64,000 nucleotides of DNA, from assembly GCA_023101885.1 (NCBI GenBank), contig JALPQD010000246.1, positions 2,404,472-2,468,471 on the forward strand, given 5' to 3'. This document shows, one piece after another, positions 1-13,112 of the stretch. The first letter of the stretch is position 1. Each line of letters starts with the position of its first letter. The position numbers were made by a program, and so were the translations under genes. The notes beneath the pieces are model-generated. The model saw only the letters and a list, made by a program, of their open reading frames with translations, searched no databases and was not told the origin of the DNA. The stretch is from Typhlomys cinereus (lineage: Eukaryota > Chordata > Mammalia > Rodentia > Platacanthomyidae).

Positions 1-879
1 GAGCTCACAATGGAAAGGCCCTGAGCTACACCAAAGATAATCCCATAAAGCTTACCAGACCTCAGATACAGAAAAACTGGGACGGGAGCCAATCTAAGAA
101 ATTAAAAGAGGTGGGAAATCCAAGATGTAACCACCACCAAATAAAAAACACAAAGAAAGAAAAAAACACTCCTTATACTCATGAGAAATGCACATATAAT
201 TTTTTAAAGCAGAGAGAAATATTTACTAAGGTTTTTAAAATTAAATGCAAGCTACAGCTCACCTTTTTACAGCAGGCCATTTTCTGACTGTTTGGATTAC
301 ATAAAACGCTCCTGGAGTACATAAAAAAATTATGTAGTTTCTTGACTTGCCGTGGTCTTAATGATCTGTTGTTCAGTTCATGTCAAGAAAGTTTAACATG
401 TACATCTAGAATTTTTGGGTCCCTTTTTATGCTTCCATTTCATTGTGACTCTCATAGATTGTGGAGATCAACAGAGAATAGAACTTGGAAGGAAGATCAG
501 AGAAATTAGCATGTATATTACTTCCACATTATTAGAGGTTCACTTGAAAAGACACATTACCAAATCTAGACTTGTAATTTAGGCATTTGTGAAGCCGAGG
601 TACTATACCAAGACTTGAAATTCAGCATAGGTTACCTAATAAGACCCCAGGCAGCGAGTGACAGAGATAAAAATCATTTTTCTTAAGGTTTTATGCTCAT
701 TGAAACTCTGAAACTATGTTATCTTAGTTGGTCAAAACTCGGAGTCAAAAAAACTAAATTGCTTAAAATCTCATGGTTAATTAGGATTTGGAGGAGAACA
801 CATATATTAATACACTTACACATTGTTTAAAATAAGAATTCATTTTTAAGTCTTTTATTAATTTTGGAATGTTTCAGTG
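1..879. other. AT-rich unique-looking DNA
   Basis: No gene, clear repeat or RNA gene is visible. The stretch is A/T-rich with short open frames only and no splice-flanked coding block that I can support. Confidence 0.4.
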
Positions 880-1136
880 CGGGTATGTCTGTGTATAGGT
901 ATGTATGGTTGTGTATGAAAAGAGCACTCTGTACCTGTGGATGCCCACTTTGGGAATCATGGATTTCTCTACTTCCTTATTGCTTCACTCTGTGGTTTCC
1001 CAGGCTCTGCCTTCCAGGCCAGAAGTGCAGGCAGCAGCCATTTCTGCCCATCGTTTTCACATGGAATCTGAAATCGAAATTCAGGTCCTTTTGCTTGTGA
1101 AGCAAAACTTAATGCTGAACCATTTCTCTAGCCCCC
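880..1136 (-). mobile_element. Degenerate tRNA-headed SINE
   Basis: Read on the minus strand, it begins with a tRNA-like head (ggggctagagaaatggttca). A box-B-like segment and the body motif gcagagcctgggaaac follow, and it ends in a CA/TA-rich tail near 880. It belongs to the same family as the better preserved copies at 22,503 and 60,463 but is more diverged. The open frames of 78 and 101 codons crossing it are not genes. Confidence 0.8.
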
Positions 1137-1280
1137 ATCTTAACTATAATAAAAATATTTGTGAAGAGACACCTCTCTCTTCACAGCAATATTTCAGGAT
1201 AGATTTGTGAATTTTAATGTTTTCAACATATCAACTCTTAAAACTTTCTTTATGGGGATGATGTTTTTATGGTGTTTCAG

Positions 1281-1428
1281 TTTTTTTTTTTTTTTGAGAC
1301 ACAGTACAGCTGTATGTATCTGAAGTTAGCCTGTTAACTGTGTGTGTATCTCATGGTAGCTTCAAACTCAAAACATTCTGCCTTGCCTTACTAAATTCTG
1401 GAATGATACTGTGAGACACCAAACCCAG
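1281..1428 (-). mobile_element. Degenerate B1-like (7SL-derived) SINE
   Basis: A poly-T run (the poly-A tail of a minus-strand element) is followed by gagacacagtacagc and later ttcaaactcaaaac. These match the reversed B1/Alu layout of gagacagggtctc and cttgaactca. It is strongly diverged and therefore old. Confidence 0.6.
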
Positions 1429-3497
1429 ATTCAACTTTTTGATATATTAATAAGCCATATGATTTCAATTCTACCAATATTCTCAGTGTAGAGAAATGAA
1501 ATATGAAATTTCAAACATTTACTCTGTTTTAAATTTCATTGACTATAAGCATTAATTGCATTTTCTCTTTACCAGCATAATAAATTAACATTAAGGAAAC
1601 ATATTTTGAATTGAAATATCTTTAAAAATTGAGGTTATGCATTGATTATTGTTGATTGAATAATATTGTTGATAGAATAATAATCTTTTACAGTATGTCC
1701 TGTTGAATCCAGACATAAATGAGTGAAGTAATTCAAAAAGGAGAACAGAGCACAGAAAAATGTAATCCATGAAAAGATGAGTGGAAAGTACTTTATTCTG
1801 TTTATAATAAAGGAGATGTGGGTAGACAGTTTAATAGAATATGGATAGGTGTTTAGAAAGTTAGTGTTTTGGAGCTGGGAATCCTTAGCTCATGTCTCAG
1901 AACTGCTACTTGATAATGAAGCAGTCACTGATGAACCATTGAAACATTGTCTGCATTCATATCTTTTCTCTACCATGTTATATAACAGTACCTGAGACAA
2001 GATTAACTTAAAATCATGCATTAGTTATTATAAGAGAGAGAGAAAGCATGGGGAATACCTTTGTAAAATATAAATTTTGGCATAATCAAGAAGTAAAGTT
2101 AAAAGTGGACATATGTAGGCTTCCCTAACTGATCAATCATCTACCAAGAATGACAGCTATGTTTATACAGCAACAGAATAATAGAGTCATGCACATACAT
2201 TCAGTTCAGCTCTTAACAAAGCCTTCTTAAAGAGGAGTTGTGGTATTTAATACTTTAAATGTGAAGCTAAAAAAGTCTATTCTATAAAAGACATTTTTTG
2301 GTTTGAAAAGCTACAAATAATAAAAGAAGGCAATTCCATTTTGTATATTAACCTAGAAAGACAGGTAGTCATTGAACAATAAGCATTGATTAAACCTTTC
2401 TGCTATGCCAAGCACCGTGCTGAACTTGGGACTATCAAGATAATTAAGACTAGTAGGCTGTCTTCAGAGGTTTTTCTGGCATAATATGGATATGAATCAC
2501 ATAACCAACTCCTGCATGAAGTGCCAAGTACCGTGATAGAAAAAGGCCCATTTCCACTGATGCTATTTAAAAGAAATCTATCAGTTCTTTGGATCTACCT
2601 CCTCGAGGAAATACTTAGTATAATAATGTGAGCATGAAAGATAGTTTTACAAATCCATGGGATGGGAGAAGAACAATGTAGAATTTAAAAAATATACATT
2701 GAGGATTTTTTAGGCATGGCTTGCGAATGGTTGTTATGAGGCAGGGCAGAGGGAAAAGGAGCAAGGAATGAAGGTCACTGGAGATAGGACCATTTCATGT
2801 TGTGGAGAACCATGGAAGAATTGAGGGAAGAATTTGTTCTGTTCAGCAGTCACACCACTAACTCTCTGGAGTCTTCTGTGCCTGACTCAGACCTCCAGAG
2901 ATTTCCAGACACAGAAAATCAAGATGATTTTGTCCTGCACAGCAGCAGCAACAACAAAAAAGTAACAAAAGCCTTAAGATATAAAAATAAGTGCAAAGAT
3001 AGTTGACGTGTTCTAGCATTTCTTACTTTGATCGTTGTGGGATATTACCCAGGACATCGCGTCAGGCATTGTTACACAAAGCCCTGTGCAGCAGAGATGG
3101 TGTGTGGCCATGGAGAATCACAGCGGGGAGGAGTCCCCCAAAGAAGACCGGCTGAGACGACCTCACTGTGGAGGCTGGGCTTTGGTCACAGGATGGAAAA
3201 ATTACCGATCAGGAGATTCTTGAATACAGTTTGGATAACTGAATTTTCATGTAAAGTTGCATAAAACAGAGTCACAGGCATCATTATCTCAGAATGAGGG
3301 TTTCTGGTGGAAGAGAGAGAGAGAAGAAGGGAGGGAGGGAAAGAAAGGGAGCCAAGTAAAAAGCTTACCAAGTTTGCCAGATTTGCCAGTAAACAATTAT
3401 GGTAATGTAGTGGCTACGGGGTTAGATAATGAGAAAAAGAGGGTTTCCTAATGTCAAGAAGCTACAATTCTAATCCATCATTACTGATATCTGTTTC

Positions 3498-3499
<2 letters not shown>
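1429..3499. other. No recognised gene or repeat
   Basis: About 2 kb of mostly A/T-rich DNA. The part near 3,030-3,260 is less AT-rich, with a few CpGs and overlapping short frames of 60-80 codons in several phases. No protein family is recognisable and the frames are probably chance. Confidence 0.35.

Positions 3500-3544
<45 letters not shown>
3500..3544. repeat. (GA)n microsatellite
   Basis: An uninterrupted GA dinucleotide run is followed by an impure GAAA/GGAAA purine stretch to about 3,590. The Arg-Glu-rich open frame across it is an artefact of the repeat. Confidence 0.95.
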
Positions 3545-3550
<6 letters not shown>

Positions 3551-3589
3551 GAAAAGAAAGAAAAGGAAAGGAAATTAAGAGGAAAATAA

Positions 3590-4667
3590 GAATTCTTACT
3601 TCTAATTCAAGAACAAGAAAGAAATCCTACATCTTGGAGCAACACTGTAACTTGTAACCAACCCATGAAACCAGAAATCCTGATCTAGAAAACCAGCTGA
3701 TCTCTGTGTATTCCTCGGGCTAGAACAAGGCTGAAACACAAAGGAAAAACTGTTTTCAGTGCAAGTACAGTTAGATTCCAGCATCTTGCATAGGTAAGTT
3801 CTCATCTCCGTAGACATCAGGGTGTGATGCGCTAAGCAAAACACAATCATATGATACTTTTCACCGCTTTATGTTGACTGGATGATCTTACACCCAAGTG
3901 CTCATGCTTCATTTAATGTTCAATGGTAATGTGTTGTGTGGCTCTTTAAAGGAGATGTTGGTCCTGAAAATAACTGCTCTTCAAGGCAGGAAAGGAGCAT
4001 GGCGCTAAAACTGTCGAGGATTCCTGAAGGATGCTCCGACAGTATCCAGGCAGCAGCAGTAGCCCACTCTGAGTCTTGCAGAGAAAGAAATCTGTCCTTC
4101 CTCGTTGCAGTATGGAGCAGACCTTCACACGCTTGAAGGGAACTCTACACGTCCAACACAAAGACACTCAACCTGTTCTCCGAATCTTGCCTGAGGCATA
4201 CGGAGTTTACTCACACAGACCAGACTACTGGCTTGTCTGCTAGACAGCAAGACAGGAGCATAAACCAGCCCTACAGGGAAGTGTACAGAACTAGGAAGAA
4301 AAGCATACGTGACCTGAGGATTCATGTATGTGTGCATACGAGTGTGGCGATGGGAGCAGACGGCAACAATATCAATGCAGGAACCTCGGCTCTGTCAGGT
4401 ACCAGGCTTCCTGCTCTTGATTAGAAAGGAGAGAGGAATTCCGGGTCTGCTTGTCCCATGTTTTTCCAATTGTGTGGGAACTGTTTTTGAGCTTATTTAC
4501 TTTTTATATCCTATTTTTATAGATTACAAGGGGAGCTAACTTTTGGTGAGCTTGCATGATATTATTAACCTCTTTGGTATCCATAAAACAGTTTTCCTTG
4601 TTAATATCCCATGATGTCATATGCAATAATTTCTAGCAAATGCATGTTGGGTTTAGAAAGCCCATGT
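3590..4667. other. No recognised gene or repeat
   Basis: Unique-looking sequence with moderate GC. Several overlapping frames of 60-80 codons occur on both strands between 3,600 and 4,540, none with a recognisable domain. The overlap in many phases argues against a real gene. Confidence 0.35.
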
Positions 4668-4675
4668 CATAATGT

Positions 4676-4726
<51 letters not shown>

Positions 4727-4971
4727 TGTATCAGAGGCCACTATGTGTGCCTGTGGAGGCCCAAGGATGACTTCAGAATCATCCTGAATTGTTCTACCTC
4801 CATTTTGCTCTGCTCTGGGGTTTCCCAGTCTCTGCCTTCCATTACGGGAAGTGTAAACCACTGCCTTTTCTACCCAGTGTTTTTTCATAGGTTCTGAGAT
4901 CCAAACTCGGCCCTTCAGATTGGAGCACAGGCTTCATCCTTGAGCATCTCTCCAGGCCCCATAATGTGGAT
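4668..4971 (-). mobile_element. tRNA-headed SINE with (CA)n tail and intact target-site duplication
   Basis: The element occupies 4,680-4,959 on the minus strand: tRNA-like head (ggggcctggagagatgctca), body, then a (CA)n tail seen here as (GT)n at 4,680-4,725. Flanking copies of cataatgtggat (4,668-4,679 and 4,960-4,971) form a perfect 12-bp target-site duplication. It landed just upstream of an older MaLR-like LTR. Confidence 0.9.
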
Positions 4972-5019
4972 CAGAAAGACGGGCTGGACTTGATAAGTTC
5001 TGACCTTAGTTTGGCAGGA

Positions 5020-5371
5020 TGGGAAGCATTGGAGACTGACAGGTGGGGCCTTGTGGGAACTGGTAAGGGTCTCTGGAAACAAACGTTAACTGAGAGGCAG
5101 GACCTAGTGGGAAGTATCGGGCCTAGTCAAGGTGTTCAGGTCCCTGAAAGTATTTGCAGGAGACAGTGGAACCCCACACCACTCCTCTCCCTCTTTTCCT
5201 TCAGAACCAGGATGTGACTGATGCAATCCATCATGGATGCTGCTACAGTCCCAAATCGAAGGTGCAAATGGATCTGCATTGGGGGCTGTAAAACTGGGAG
5301 CTAATACAACCTTTACTCATTATAAGCTGAGTAGTTGGATATTTGTTTCAGTAGCAGAAAGCTGACTAACC
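5020..5371 (+). mobile_element. MaLR-type (MST/ORR-like) LTR, decayed
   Basis: The order of blocks fits mammalian MaLR solo LTRs. There is a ggtggggccttgtggga block, a duplicated-looking gcaggacctagtgggaag, a CTC-rich middle with aatccatcatggatgctg, and a 3' end running from attataagctgag to gctgactaac. The last part resembles the conserved MST 3' end (ttataaattacccag ... ggactaata). Internal genes are absent. The subfamily cannot be fixed by eye. Confidence 0.55.
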
Positions 5372-5537
5372 TTAGGTGAGAACAATTTCAATTTCTGCAG
5401 AAAAAATATAAACGGAAACATCATGCCATTTTGCTTAAATTCCAAACACTTCTATTTGTATTTATCTCAAGCATTCACTGACTTATCCACTACTATACAA
5501 GCTTGATGAGATTTTTGTGGTTGTTTTTATTTGTTTA

Positions 5538-5645
5538 TTCTGAGACAGTCTCAAAAAGATTTATGTTCCATAAATCATGTAATCTCCCCCATCTTAACTT
5601 CCTGAGCAACTGAAATGATAGGCAAGAGGAGCTATACCCACCTAG
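5538..5645 (-). mobile_element. Possible degenerate B1-like SINE
   Basis: tctgagacagtctc followed by taatctcccccatcttaac, cctgagcaactgaaat and a distal ctatacccacc follows the reversed B1/Alu order. Divergence is high, so the call is tentative. Confidence 0.45.
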
Positions 5646-5687
5646 TTACTAGATGTTTAACTTCTCAAAGCGAATGCTACTGCAGAA

Positions 5688-5852
5688 AAGTCTTAGTAAC
5701 TGTTCTCATTGGTGCAACAAAGTAATCACAAGAAATGTGTGAATGGAGGCTGTATTTTTGCTTGTGATTTGAGAGTACAGTCCGCCATGGTGGGGAAAGC
5801 ATGGCGGGCCCATAGCGATAGGAGCATGTTGCTAGGGGTGCATCATATTTCA

Positions 5853-5898
<46 letters not shown>

Positions 5899-6067
5899 CA
5901 GCTACAACCAATGTTTAATGCCTGAGATCCGCTCCTCAGAGACCATTTTCCTTAGCAAGGCCCCACCTATCTGCTAAAGGTTCCACAACCTCCCAAAACA
6001 GTGCCACCATCTGGAAACCAGGTTTCAAGCACATGACACTTGGGAGGCGGTTCACGCTCAAGCTACA
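5688..6067 (-). mobile_element. Rodent URR1-like interspersed repeat with internal (GA)n
   Basis: The + strand text starts with ttagtaactgttctcattgg, passes a tccgccatggtggggaaagc block and a (GA)n tract at 5,857-5,896, then has gcaaggccccacctatctgc and cagtgccaccatctgg. This is the reverse complement of a common rodent repeat also present on the plus strand at 37,015-37,362. I associate it with URR1 (non-autonomous hAT) from memory. The GA run lies inside the element, as in other rodent copies I recall. Confidence 0.65.
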
Positions 6068-6387
6068 CCAGGCCTTAAGACACAGTTTTTCCTTAAAGGT
6101 AATCGGTCTCCTCTCCCTTCTGTGCTTTCTCCTTCTCGCTCCAGCCTAAATGTGGAATTAAACACATTCAAGAAGATAGGTCATTAACACATCAAAAATC
6201 ATGATATATACCAAATGCTCAAGGAATGAGACACATTGTGATTTATTTCAAGTACAATTCAGCACACACTTGCTCATTTTATACATGAATGACTGAAAGA
6301 AAAGACAATATATATGTACTCTGGGGAAGGGATAGCTGAATCGTCTCTCTCTTCTCGTCCCTTTTTATTCCTTTTCTTTATGTTTAA

Positions 6388-6526
6388 TTTTGAGACAGAG
6401 TGTCAGTCTGTAGCACAGCTGCCATGGATCTTACTATATAGTTTAATTTGGACTAAAATTAATAAGAGCCCTGCCTCAGCTTCTCCAGGCCTGGAGCTAT
6501 AGACACACGCCATGACAAAATGCGGA
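6388..6526 (-). mobile_element. Degenerate B1-like SINE
   Basis: Reversed B1 order is visible: ttgagacagagtgtcagtct, an actatatagt block, ctgcctcagcttctccaggc, then agacacacgccatgac. The CTGCCTCAG-type and CACGCCA-type blocks are diagnostic of 7SL-derived SINEs. Confidence 0.65.
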
Positions 6527-9500
6527 GTTTTTCCTTAAGCCAATATGTTCTTTGATTTAATAAGTTCTCTTGACATATTTTCATACTTACAAATAGCTAT
6601 CTATTTTTCAGGTACATAAAGTAAAGAAAATATACATTTTGAGTTAGTTACCATAACATAAAATTATCAAGTCCTTTCCTTCATGTCGATTGGTATGTGT
6701 TAGTGAGAAGAACAGATGAGGTTTGGAATTCTGGGTCTTTTTCTCTCTTCAGACCTCCTGGCCCTATAGAGCTGACCCCATGACCTTGGCTCTACTAACA
6801 TCCTGATCTCAGGCCAACATCCATCATTTTTGCCTTTTGACCCCACGAGTGTGAGTCACATTACATCACAGACAAATGCCAGGGTCGGCAATTAATATTT
6901 TAGAGTTATAACTGCATATGAGTCAATGTGCTTACATTTGCAGTAATAATACAGTGCAGTATAATTTCAAACTATAAAAGGAACAAATGCATTGTGAGGC
7001 TTGCTGAAAATTGTGATTGTAAAAGGCCAAAAATTACTAGTATCTCTGGGACAATAAGTAAGAAATGGTATTCCATGGGTACCGGTTACAGAGCAAAGCA
7101 GACTCTAATTTCCCCCCAAATAAAATGCTAGATGCATTTGAATGATTCCTAATTGGAAAACTGACAAATAGCTAATGCATCAATGGAATAGATCAACCTG
7201 TTATCCACTCCTTTGGCTTTTTGGTAAATCAAATCTTCTTGTGGGTAACTTAAAACTAGTCACCTTGTGATTCTTCAAAGTTGCCTGCCACTATCTACCT
7301 TTTTTGCATGATGCAGTCCTTGCCCACATGTGTAAGGACTTGGTTCTTCTCACCCAGCAGTGAAAGAGAAAAAGAACCGAGGGACTGATATGAAATTTTG
7401 CAAGAATAAAATAAAAGCACAACAGACTTTCAAAAGAAATAGAAGAAGAAAAGAAGCAAATCACACACAGCTGGAACATCTGAGCTCCCAGACAGGAATC
7501 CAAGCTCAGGAAGAAGAAGCCTGTTTGTTTCTGAAAACCTGTTGTCTCGGAACAGTTCTGGGCTCAGCCTTGCTCATTTCTCGGTGGGATGCAAATATGT
7601 CATTAGTGAATAGCCACATTCTATAGTATGGCCTAAACACAGAACTGTTCTGCAACTTGAAATCACCTCACCTACTGCCCAGAGACACAGGAAGGAAAAT
7701 GCACAGTAGAGATTCTGGAACATTCGCTAATGCCAATTCCATGGTTGCATACAGATTGCAAGAGACATCTACTAACGAACACATGAATCCAATCCTTTGC
7801 TTGAAATTAATTTAACCCACTTATGTTTGTTTAATTCCAGAGGAGTTCTACGAAATGTAACTAAACACAAGATAATATCAAAGAGAGAAGCCAATTGGTT
7901 CCTTACGTACACACTTCAGCTGAAGATCCTCTTGCAAAAGAAAGAAAAAGATTCATTTAAATATTTTTTTATTTTCATGCTACTGGCAAATTTTCTTTAA
8001 AAAATGGTAGAACATACGAAGAAATGTAAAAGTAGAAGAGAGATCCATTGTATTTATGTATGGAGGTGTCAAAGAAAAGAGAATCTAAAAAAGTGGTGGT
8101 AGAATTTCTTTTTGCCAGTTTGCTATCTCTTATGCAATAGAGCCAAATAATAAACATGTCTTGTGAAGAGGGAACATCCAGACATTGTGTTAACAAATTT
8201 ACTCAAATGAAGGCATGTAATTGTGCATGTGGGGGTGGGTGGCATTAATGTCTTAAGATAAGGAGATTAAAGAGGAACAAGAATTTGATTCTGGTTCATT
8301 TGAGGAAGACAAGACAGTATGCATCTCGAGACAGAGGCGCCATGAGGAGTCAGGCATAGACGGTAAGGAAAAGAGACTCAATGAAGGCGTATTGCCAAAT
8401 ATTATGACTGTTAATCTGTTTACCAACAGCATCGTAGCTAGCTCTAAAGGCCTTTACATTTTTACCTCGGAGTTTTCCAGCTACAGCAAGAATATGAATA
8501 TGTATAAGAGGGGATAAATGATTTAGCTCAGATTTATTCTGCTAGCTAACAGAGCTTGAGGCAAGTTCATATTTGCATTTTTATCATTACCTCTTTAAAT
8601 AAGATTACATAAATTCCAAGCTATCTACTTGTTTTTCAAAACTTTCTTGCATCAAATTTGAGTAAAGAAATGATCCCAAAACAATAAAAAACAATTTTTT
8701 TTTCTGGGCGATTACTCTTTCCCACCTATGGGATTTAGTAGAACCTTTAATTTCTCTTTCCAGGAGAAAATTTCAAGGGATGTTTAGCATACAACAAACA
8801 TCTTGTTTTATAATATGAAGACTATAGGCTGATTAATAATGTCAATAGGGCAAAGTAACTGGGCAAGACAAGGTAAGTAAACTGCTTTGTTTGCATAAAT
8901 CAATGAAACCTTGCATAACCAGAAAATTCAGTGAAATGCAATGTCTTATACTTTACCTAAACTGTGGCCCTCTGAAAATGAGGGAAAAAAAAAAAAGGAA
9001 ACCCACAAAAATGCTATCAAGACTTAGGAACTTGGTTTCATGAAATTACATTTCTGCTCCACACTCACTGTTATTTTATATTTTAACAAATGGTTGTTTC
9101 TGAAATAATCACAGACACCCTGTAGCTACTGACATTACTATGGAGAGAACATAAAAATGAAAGAAAGGGTTCTGATTAAAAAGAAGAATATATTCAGTGG
9201 GAGAAGGAAGCGTGGGGCTGGATAACACGGAATGAGAACAATGGCTTAAATTCATAGTTTACATATATAAAGTTGTCAAAGAATTACAAAAAGAAACTAT
9301 AGAAAGAAAAGAGACAGGCAAAGTTGTCATGCTGGCCCAGAGTACTTGGAACCAGAGCTCTCTCTATGTGAACAAGTGACTTACATTATCATCAATGATG
9401 TTCTCTCATATAGGCATCTCACAGAAGGAAACCATTTCTCCAGTATTGTCATTGACATATCTAAGTGAGGAGAAGTTCTACAAGTTGAAATAAAAATGCT

Positions 9501-9544
9501 GACTTAAGGGTCTGGGTGGAAAAGGGGGAAGTGAGATTGTAAGA
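6527..9544. other. About 3 kb without recognised features
   Basis: A/T-rich sequence with only short open frames (below 90 codons) on either strand. No repeat family, tRNA or splice-bounded coding block could be supported by eye. Confidence 0.4.
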
Positions 9545-10018
9545 ACCTTAAGATGGGAGGGTACACCGATGGACAAGACATTCCATTCAAGGCAGGACTG
9601 CTGCATCCAGGAACTCACTGCAGTGAGACTTGTTCTTACCAGACCTACATAATGACTCACATACAAGCATGCCTCCATAGATTATAGAGAAACTCAAGAA
9701 AGATAAGAACATACAGTGGAAATCTTGGGGACCAAAGTTGGATGAGCAAAGAGAAATGCTTCTATCAGTGTTGTGGTCCCGAAGAGAGGAAACTTTGTAT
9801 GCCACAAGAGACCTGAACCCCCACAAGAAGAGACAAGTCAGAGGGAATCCTGGAGTCTACATAAGCTAACAGACACGAAGGTAGGAGGAAGTGGGATGGA
9901 TTGATGAAGGGAAGGGAAGGGATGGGGAGAAGCAAGGGACGAGTACTCAATATGCTTGTAAAACCAGAAAGATAAAATAATAAATAAATAAATAAAATTC
10001 TAAAAAAATTAAAAAGAA
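9545..10018 (+). mobile_element. L1 3' UTR remnant, plus strand
   Basis: accaaagttggatgag, gaagagaggaaac, caagagacctgaac and gctaacagacacgaaggtag are followed by a G-rich purine stretch (9,898-9,945), catatgcttgtaaaac and an A-rich (taaa)n tail. This is the layout of rodent L1/Lx 3' ends. A related copy lies at 35,655-35,985. No ORF2 is attached, so this is a 5'-truncated insertion. Confidence 0.55.
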
Positions 10019-12375
10019 ACATTACCGAGAATTTTCTAAGAAGAAAAATGAGAATAATTATGCATAAATGCAGCAGTCCAGAGAGTCTTAAGTTTCCTGT
10101 AACAGGGTCGTATATCCACAGGATAGAATATCAGTTTTTGAATAAGAAATGAAAATGATATGCAGTTATAAAAAATAAATAAATAGAACTAAAATGCTAC
10201 TTATTTAAATATATACTCTGTGTTTTTAAAATCATATACAAATGTATAGTCAAACAAAATGATGGGTTATTTGAGATTAACTGTTACAAATTTTTTAATA
10301 TTAGAACATAGTTACCATCCAATGGTAAAATGTTTAGAGGCTATTATAATTTAGCTGTTTTCCATGATCTCAGCAATAGGATTACTCTACTTTTTTCTAG
10401 TAAAAAATATCTTATAGAGCTGTAAAAAATACTATAGTATCTTGCATGAAAAGTTAACTTCAATTTTTAAGCACTTAGTGGCATATTAAGCCAGAAAAGG
10501 AAGGACCCCACTTGAAAGGTGATAAGACCAAAGAACCTAGAAGATGTGAAATTGTTTGTGTCAAATCAATTCTACTGGACATCAAGTTGTATCAGTATAA
10601 CATTGTACACAATTCAATGTGGGGGGAAGCCAACTAAAAGCAGACTGTGAGTTGTTAATGTGGACATAAATTGCTTATTGGCTTCAAATGATTGAGAAAG
10701 ATTATTCCTTTGAGTTGAAATTTGGATTAGTGACAGGTGAGAATAATAGTCAAAAGAACCCAGTGGAAAGTTGCTTCAGGGAAAGGAAAAAGTAATTTCA
10801 ACCATGATTAAAGGGTGCTTTTAAGCATGTAGAAATAAAACTGATTTTGTGCAAGTCTGTAAGTCAACTCTAGTTACGTCATTTGAAATGAAACCCATGG
10901 AGAGAAAAGGCAATGCAGAGTCAGCAGAGTCAGTAGAAGAAAATAATTCACACTAAACATGGAGGGGAAGACAATCTATGCTCAAAACTTAGGTTCATTA
11001 TTACTAGTGCAAAAATCAAAAATATTCTTTTAACTAGAAACTGGGGATATTATAACCATATTAATTATTAATACTTTTAGCATTGTTCTGAGCATTAGGT
11101 GACTAAATATTCAAATGCATATAAAGTACATTGAATATATTATTTCACTCTTCCCAAAGTATACATGACTCAGTGCTTAAGATGAGCAAATATTTTAAGT
11201 AAGTACATGTTAATATCTCATGGGGTTTGAAAGTAAATAATATTCTTTGATAAAAGCGGCCCTGCAAGGAGAAGGTCATGTGTTATGGTTCTCTTACTTC
11301 GCAAAGCCTTCTACAGATGTCAACAGAAAATAACAGACTTTTTAAGTTTCTAAGATCCAAAGAACTTTCTTGGGACATTACCACCTTTTGATGATATGAG
11401 AAAATGACTCAAACTTGTTCACTTTGTAGAATGATTTCCAAAAATAGTTTTTGAGCCAAACAAATGAAGTTGATCATGTGATAACAGACAGAACAGGACT
11501 CAAGGCAATAAAACATTGTCCGTGTGTTGAGGATAGAAGCACCTGCAAGTATCCAGTGGACGGTGGAGAGACTGACAGTTCAGGAGCAGAAATATGCTAC
11601 AGGAACCAAGAATCAGGAGTGTGGGTTTCCACTGATCAGTGACACAAAGTTTTTAGGAAGAAAATGGCATATTATAAATATGGGCAAGCATACAGTTGGC
11701 AAGCAGTCTTTGAACTCAGAAGTGCGGCAAAGTCCAAAGGCAAAGAACTGAGAAAGAAATGAAAGAAGTTATGACAGTAGACGAAGTAACTCAGAGAGAC
11801 ATTAGTAAATAAAGAGTAAACACAACCTCAATTACATGCTATGAATGGATGGTTGGTCCTTTGTTTTATATTATGTTAAGGATCAGCCCATAAAACTACA
11901 GGGCTTCTTTTTCCATTTTTGGAAGCAGAGTATTTTATACAAGGCGAGCTCTCCTATAATTACAAACTCTTAAGGCATAGTGCACTGGAGAGAAATCAAT
12001 AGCAGGAGAACCCAGCAGTGCTAATCCCTGGGAACAAGAGCATTGGATAAGGTTTGGTTTGCATCGCAGTCTGTCTTAGTGTGTACCCAGGTCCCATAAT
12101 ACAGCATGCATCTGGGTCCCAAGACACAGCCCACCTGCAGCGCAAGAAGAACGCGCAGATCTCAGGTAAGAAGTCAGAGCTCAGGTTTCTGCAGTACAGA
12201 ACACAAGGAAACTGAAAAAGGCGAAGTCCCAAATCAGTGGAAAAGTCTGGAAAGTTAACCCAGGTCTGTGAATGGCCTTTGTCTAAATCTTAGATTGTCC
12301 GAACTGAATCAGAAGAATCTCAAAGAAACTGAACGGAAGCAACAGCTTAAAAAGTGAGAGAAACCTCCTGCTAGT
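10019..12375. other. No recognised gene or repeat
   Basis: A/T-rich DNA with frames of at most 78 codons in conflicting phases (for example around 11,450-11,750 and 11,996-12,232). Nothing recognisable as coding. Confidence 0.4.
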
Positions 12376-12520
12376 TAAAAAAAATCTAATTATATATAAT
12401 TAGATATAATATTGTCTAATAAAATACATATTTTATTTTATAATAAATAAATAAAATCTGATAAATGAAATAAAATTAATAAAATAAAAATAATATAATA
12501 AAAGTAATTATAGTTCAAAA
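12376..12520. repeat. A/T low-complexity tract with 22-bp palindrome
   Basis: Nearly pure A/T sequence rich in ataaa/taaat units. Bases 12,384-12,405 form a perfect 22-bp palindrome centred on tatata. Such tracts arise easily from A-rich retroposon tails. Confidence 0.8.
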
Positions 12521-12959
12521 TGAACACTAAATTCATAACCTTCACAATATTCATCATTCAAATATTCAGTATATGATCAAAAATTGCTAGACATGTACCT
12601 CCCACACAGGAAAGTATACTACAAGCAGTTCAGAGCAAAGCAGTTCACAGTGTCTAATCATAGCATAAATAACACACTCGAATAACTGAAGAAAGACTTT
12701 AATGGAATTTATAAGTATGTTGGTGGTTGCAAAGAAAAAATAGAGTAAAGACAGATTAACATACAAAAACCCCGAGAAAGAGCTAAGTGGAGCTGTATAA
12801 CTGAATGTACAATCTGAATCGTGAAAGGTCCTGATTGATTACAGCAGTTTGAAAATGATCTGAGACGCTGGAGCTTCTGCATAAATCAATAGAAAGTAAA
12901 CAATCAGAAGGATATTCTTCAAGAACATGAAAGTTTACAAGGACAAAGAGAGAGAGATG

Positions 12960-13112
12960 GAGTCAGAGAGATGCCCAGTGGGTAAAGGTGCCTACCCCAA
13001 GGCCAGGGACCTGCATTCCATCTCCAGAGCCCACATGGTGGAAGGAGAAAAGATTCCAGCAAATTATTCTCTGACCTCCAAACATGTGCCATGACACACA
13101 GAATTAAAATGA
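12960..13112 (+). mobile_element. B3-like tRNA-derived SINE
   Basis: The head is cagagagatgcccagtgggt, followed by aaggtgcctaccccaaggcc, then agcccacatggtggaaggag and tctctgacctccaaacatgt, ending near acacacagaattaaaat. This matches the rodent B3/B2 group, including the hallmark 'cccacatggtggaaggag'. The A-box and box-B region are diverged. Confidence 0.8.
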
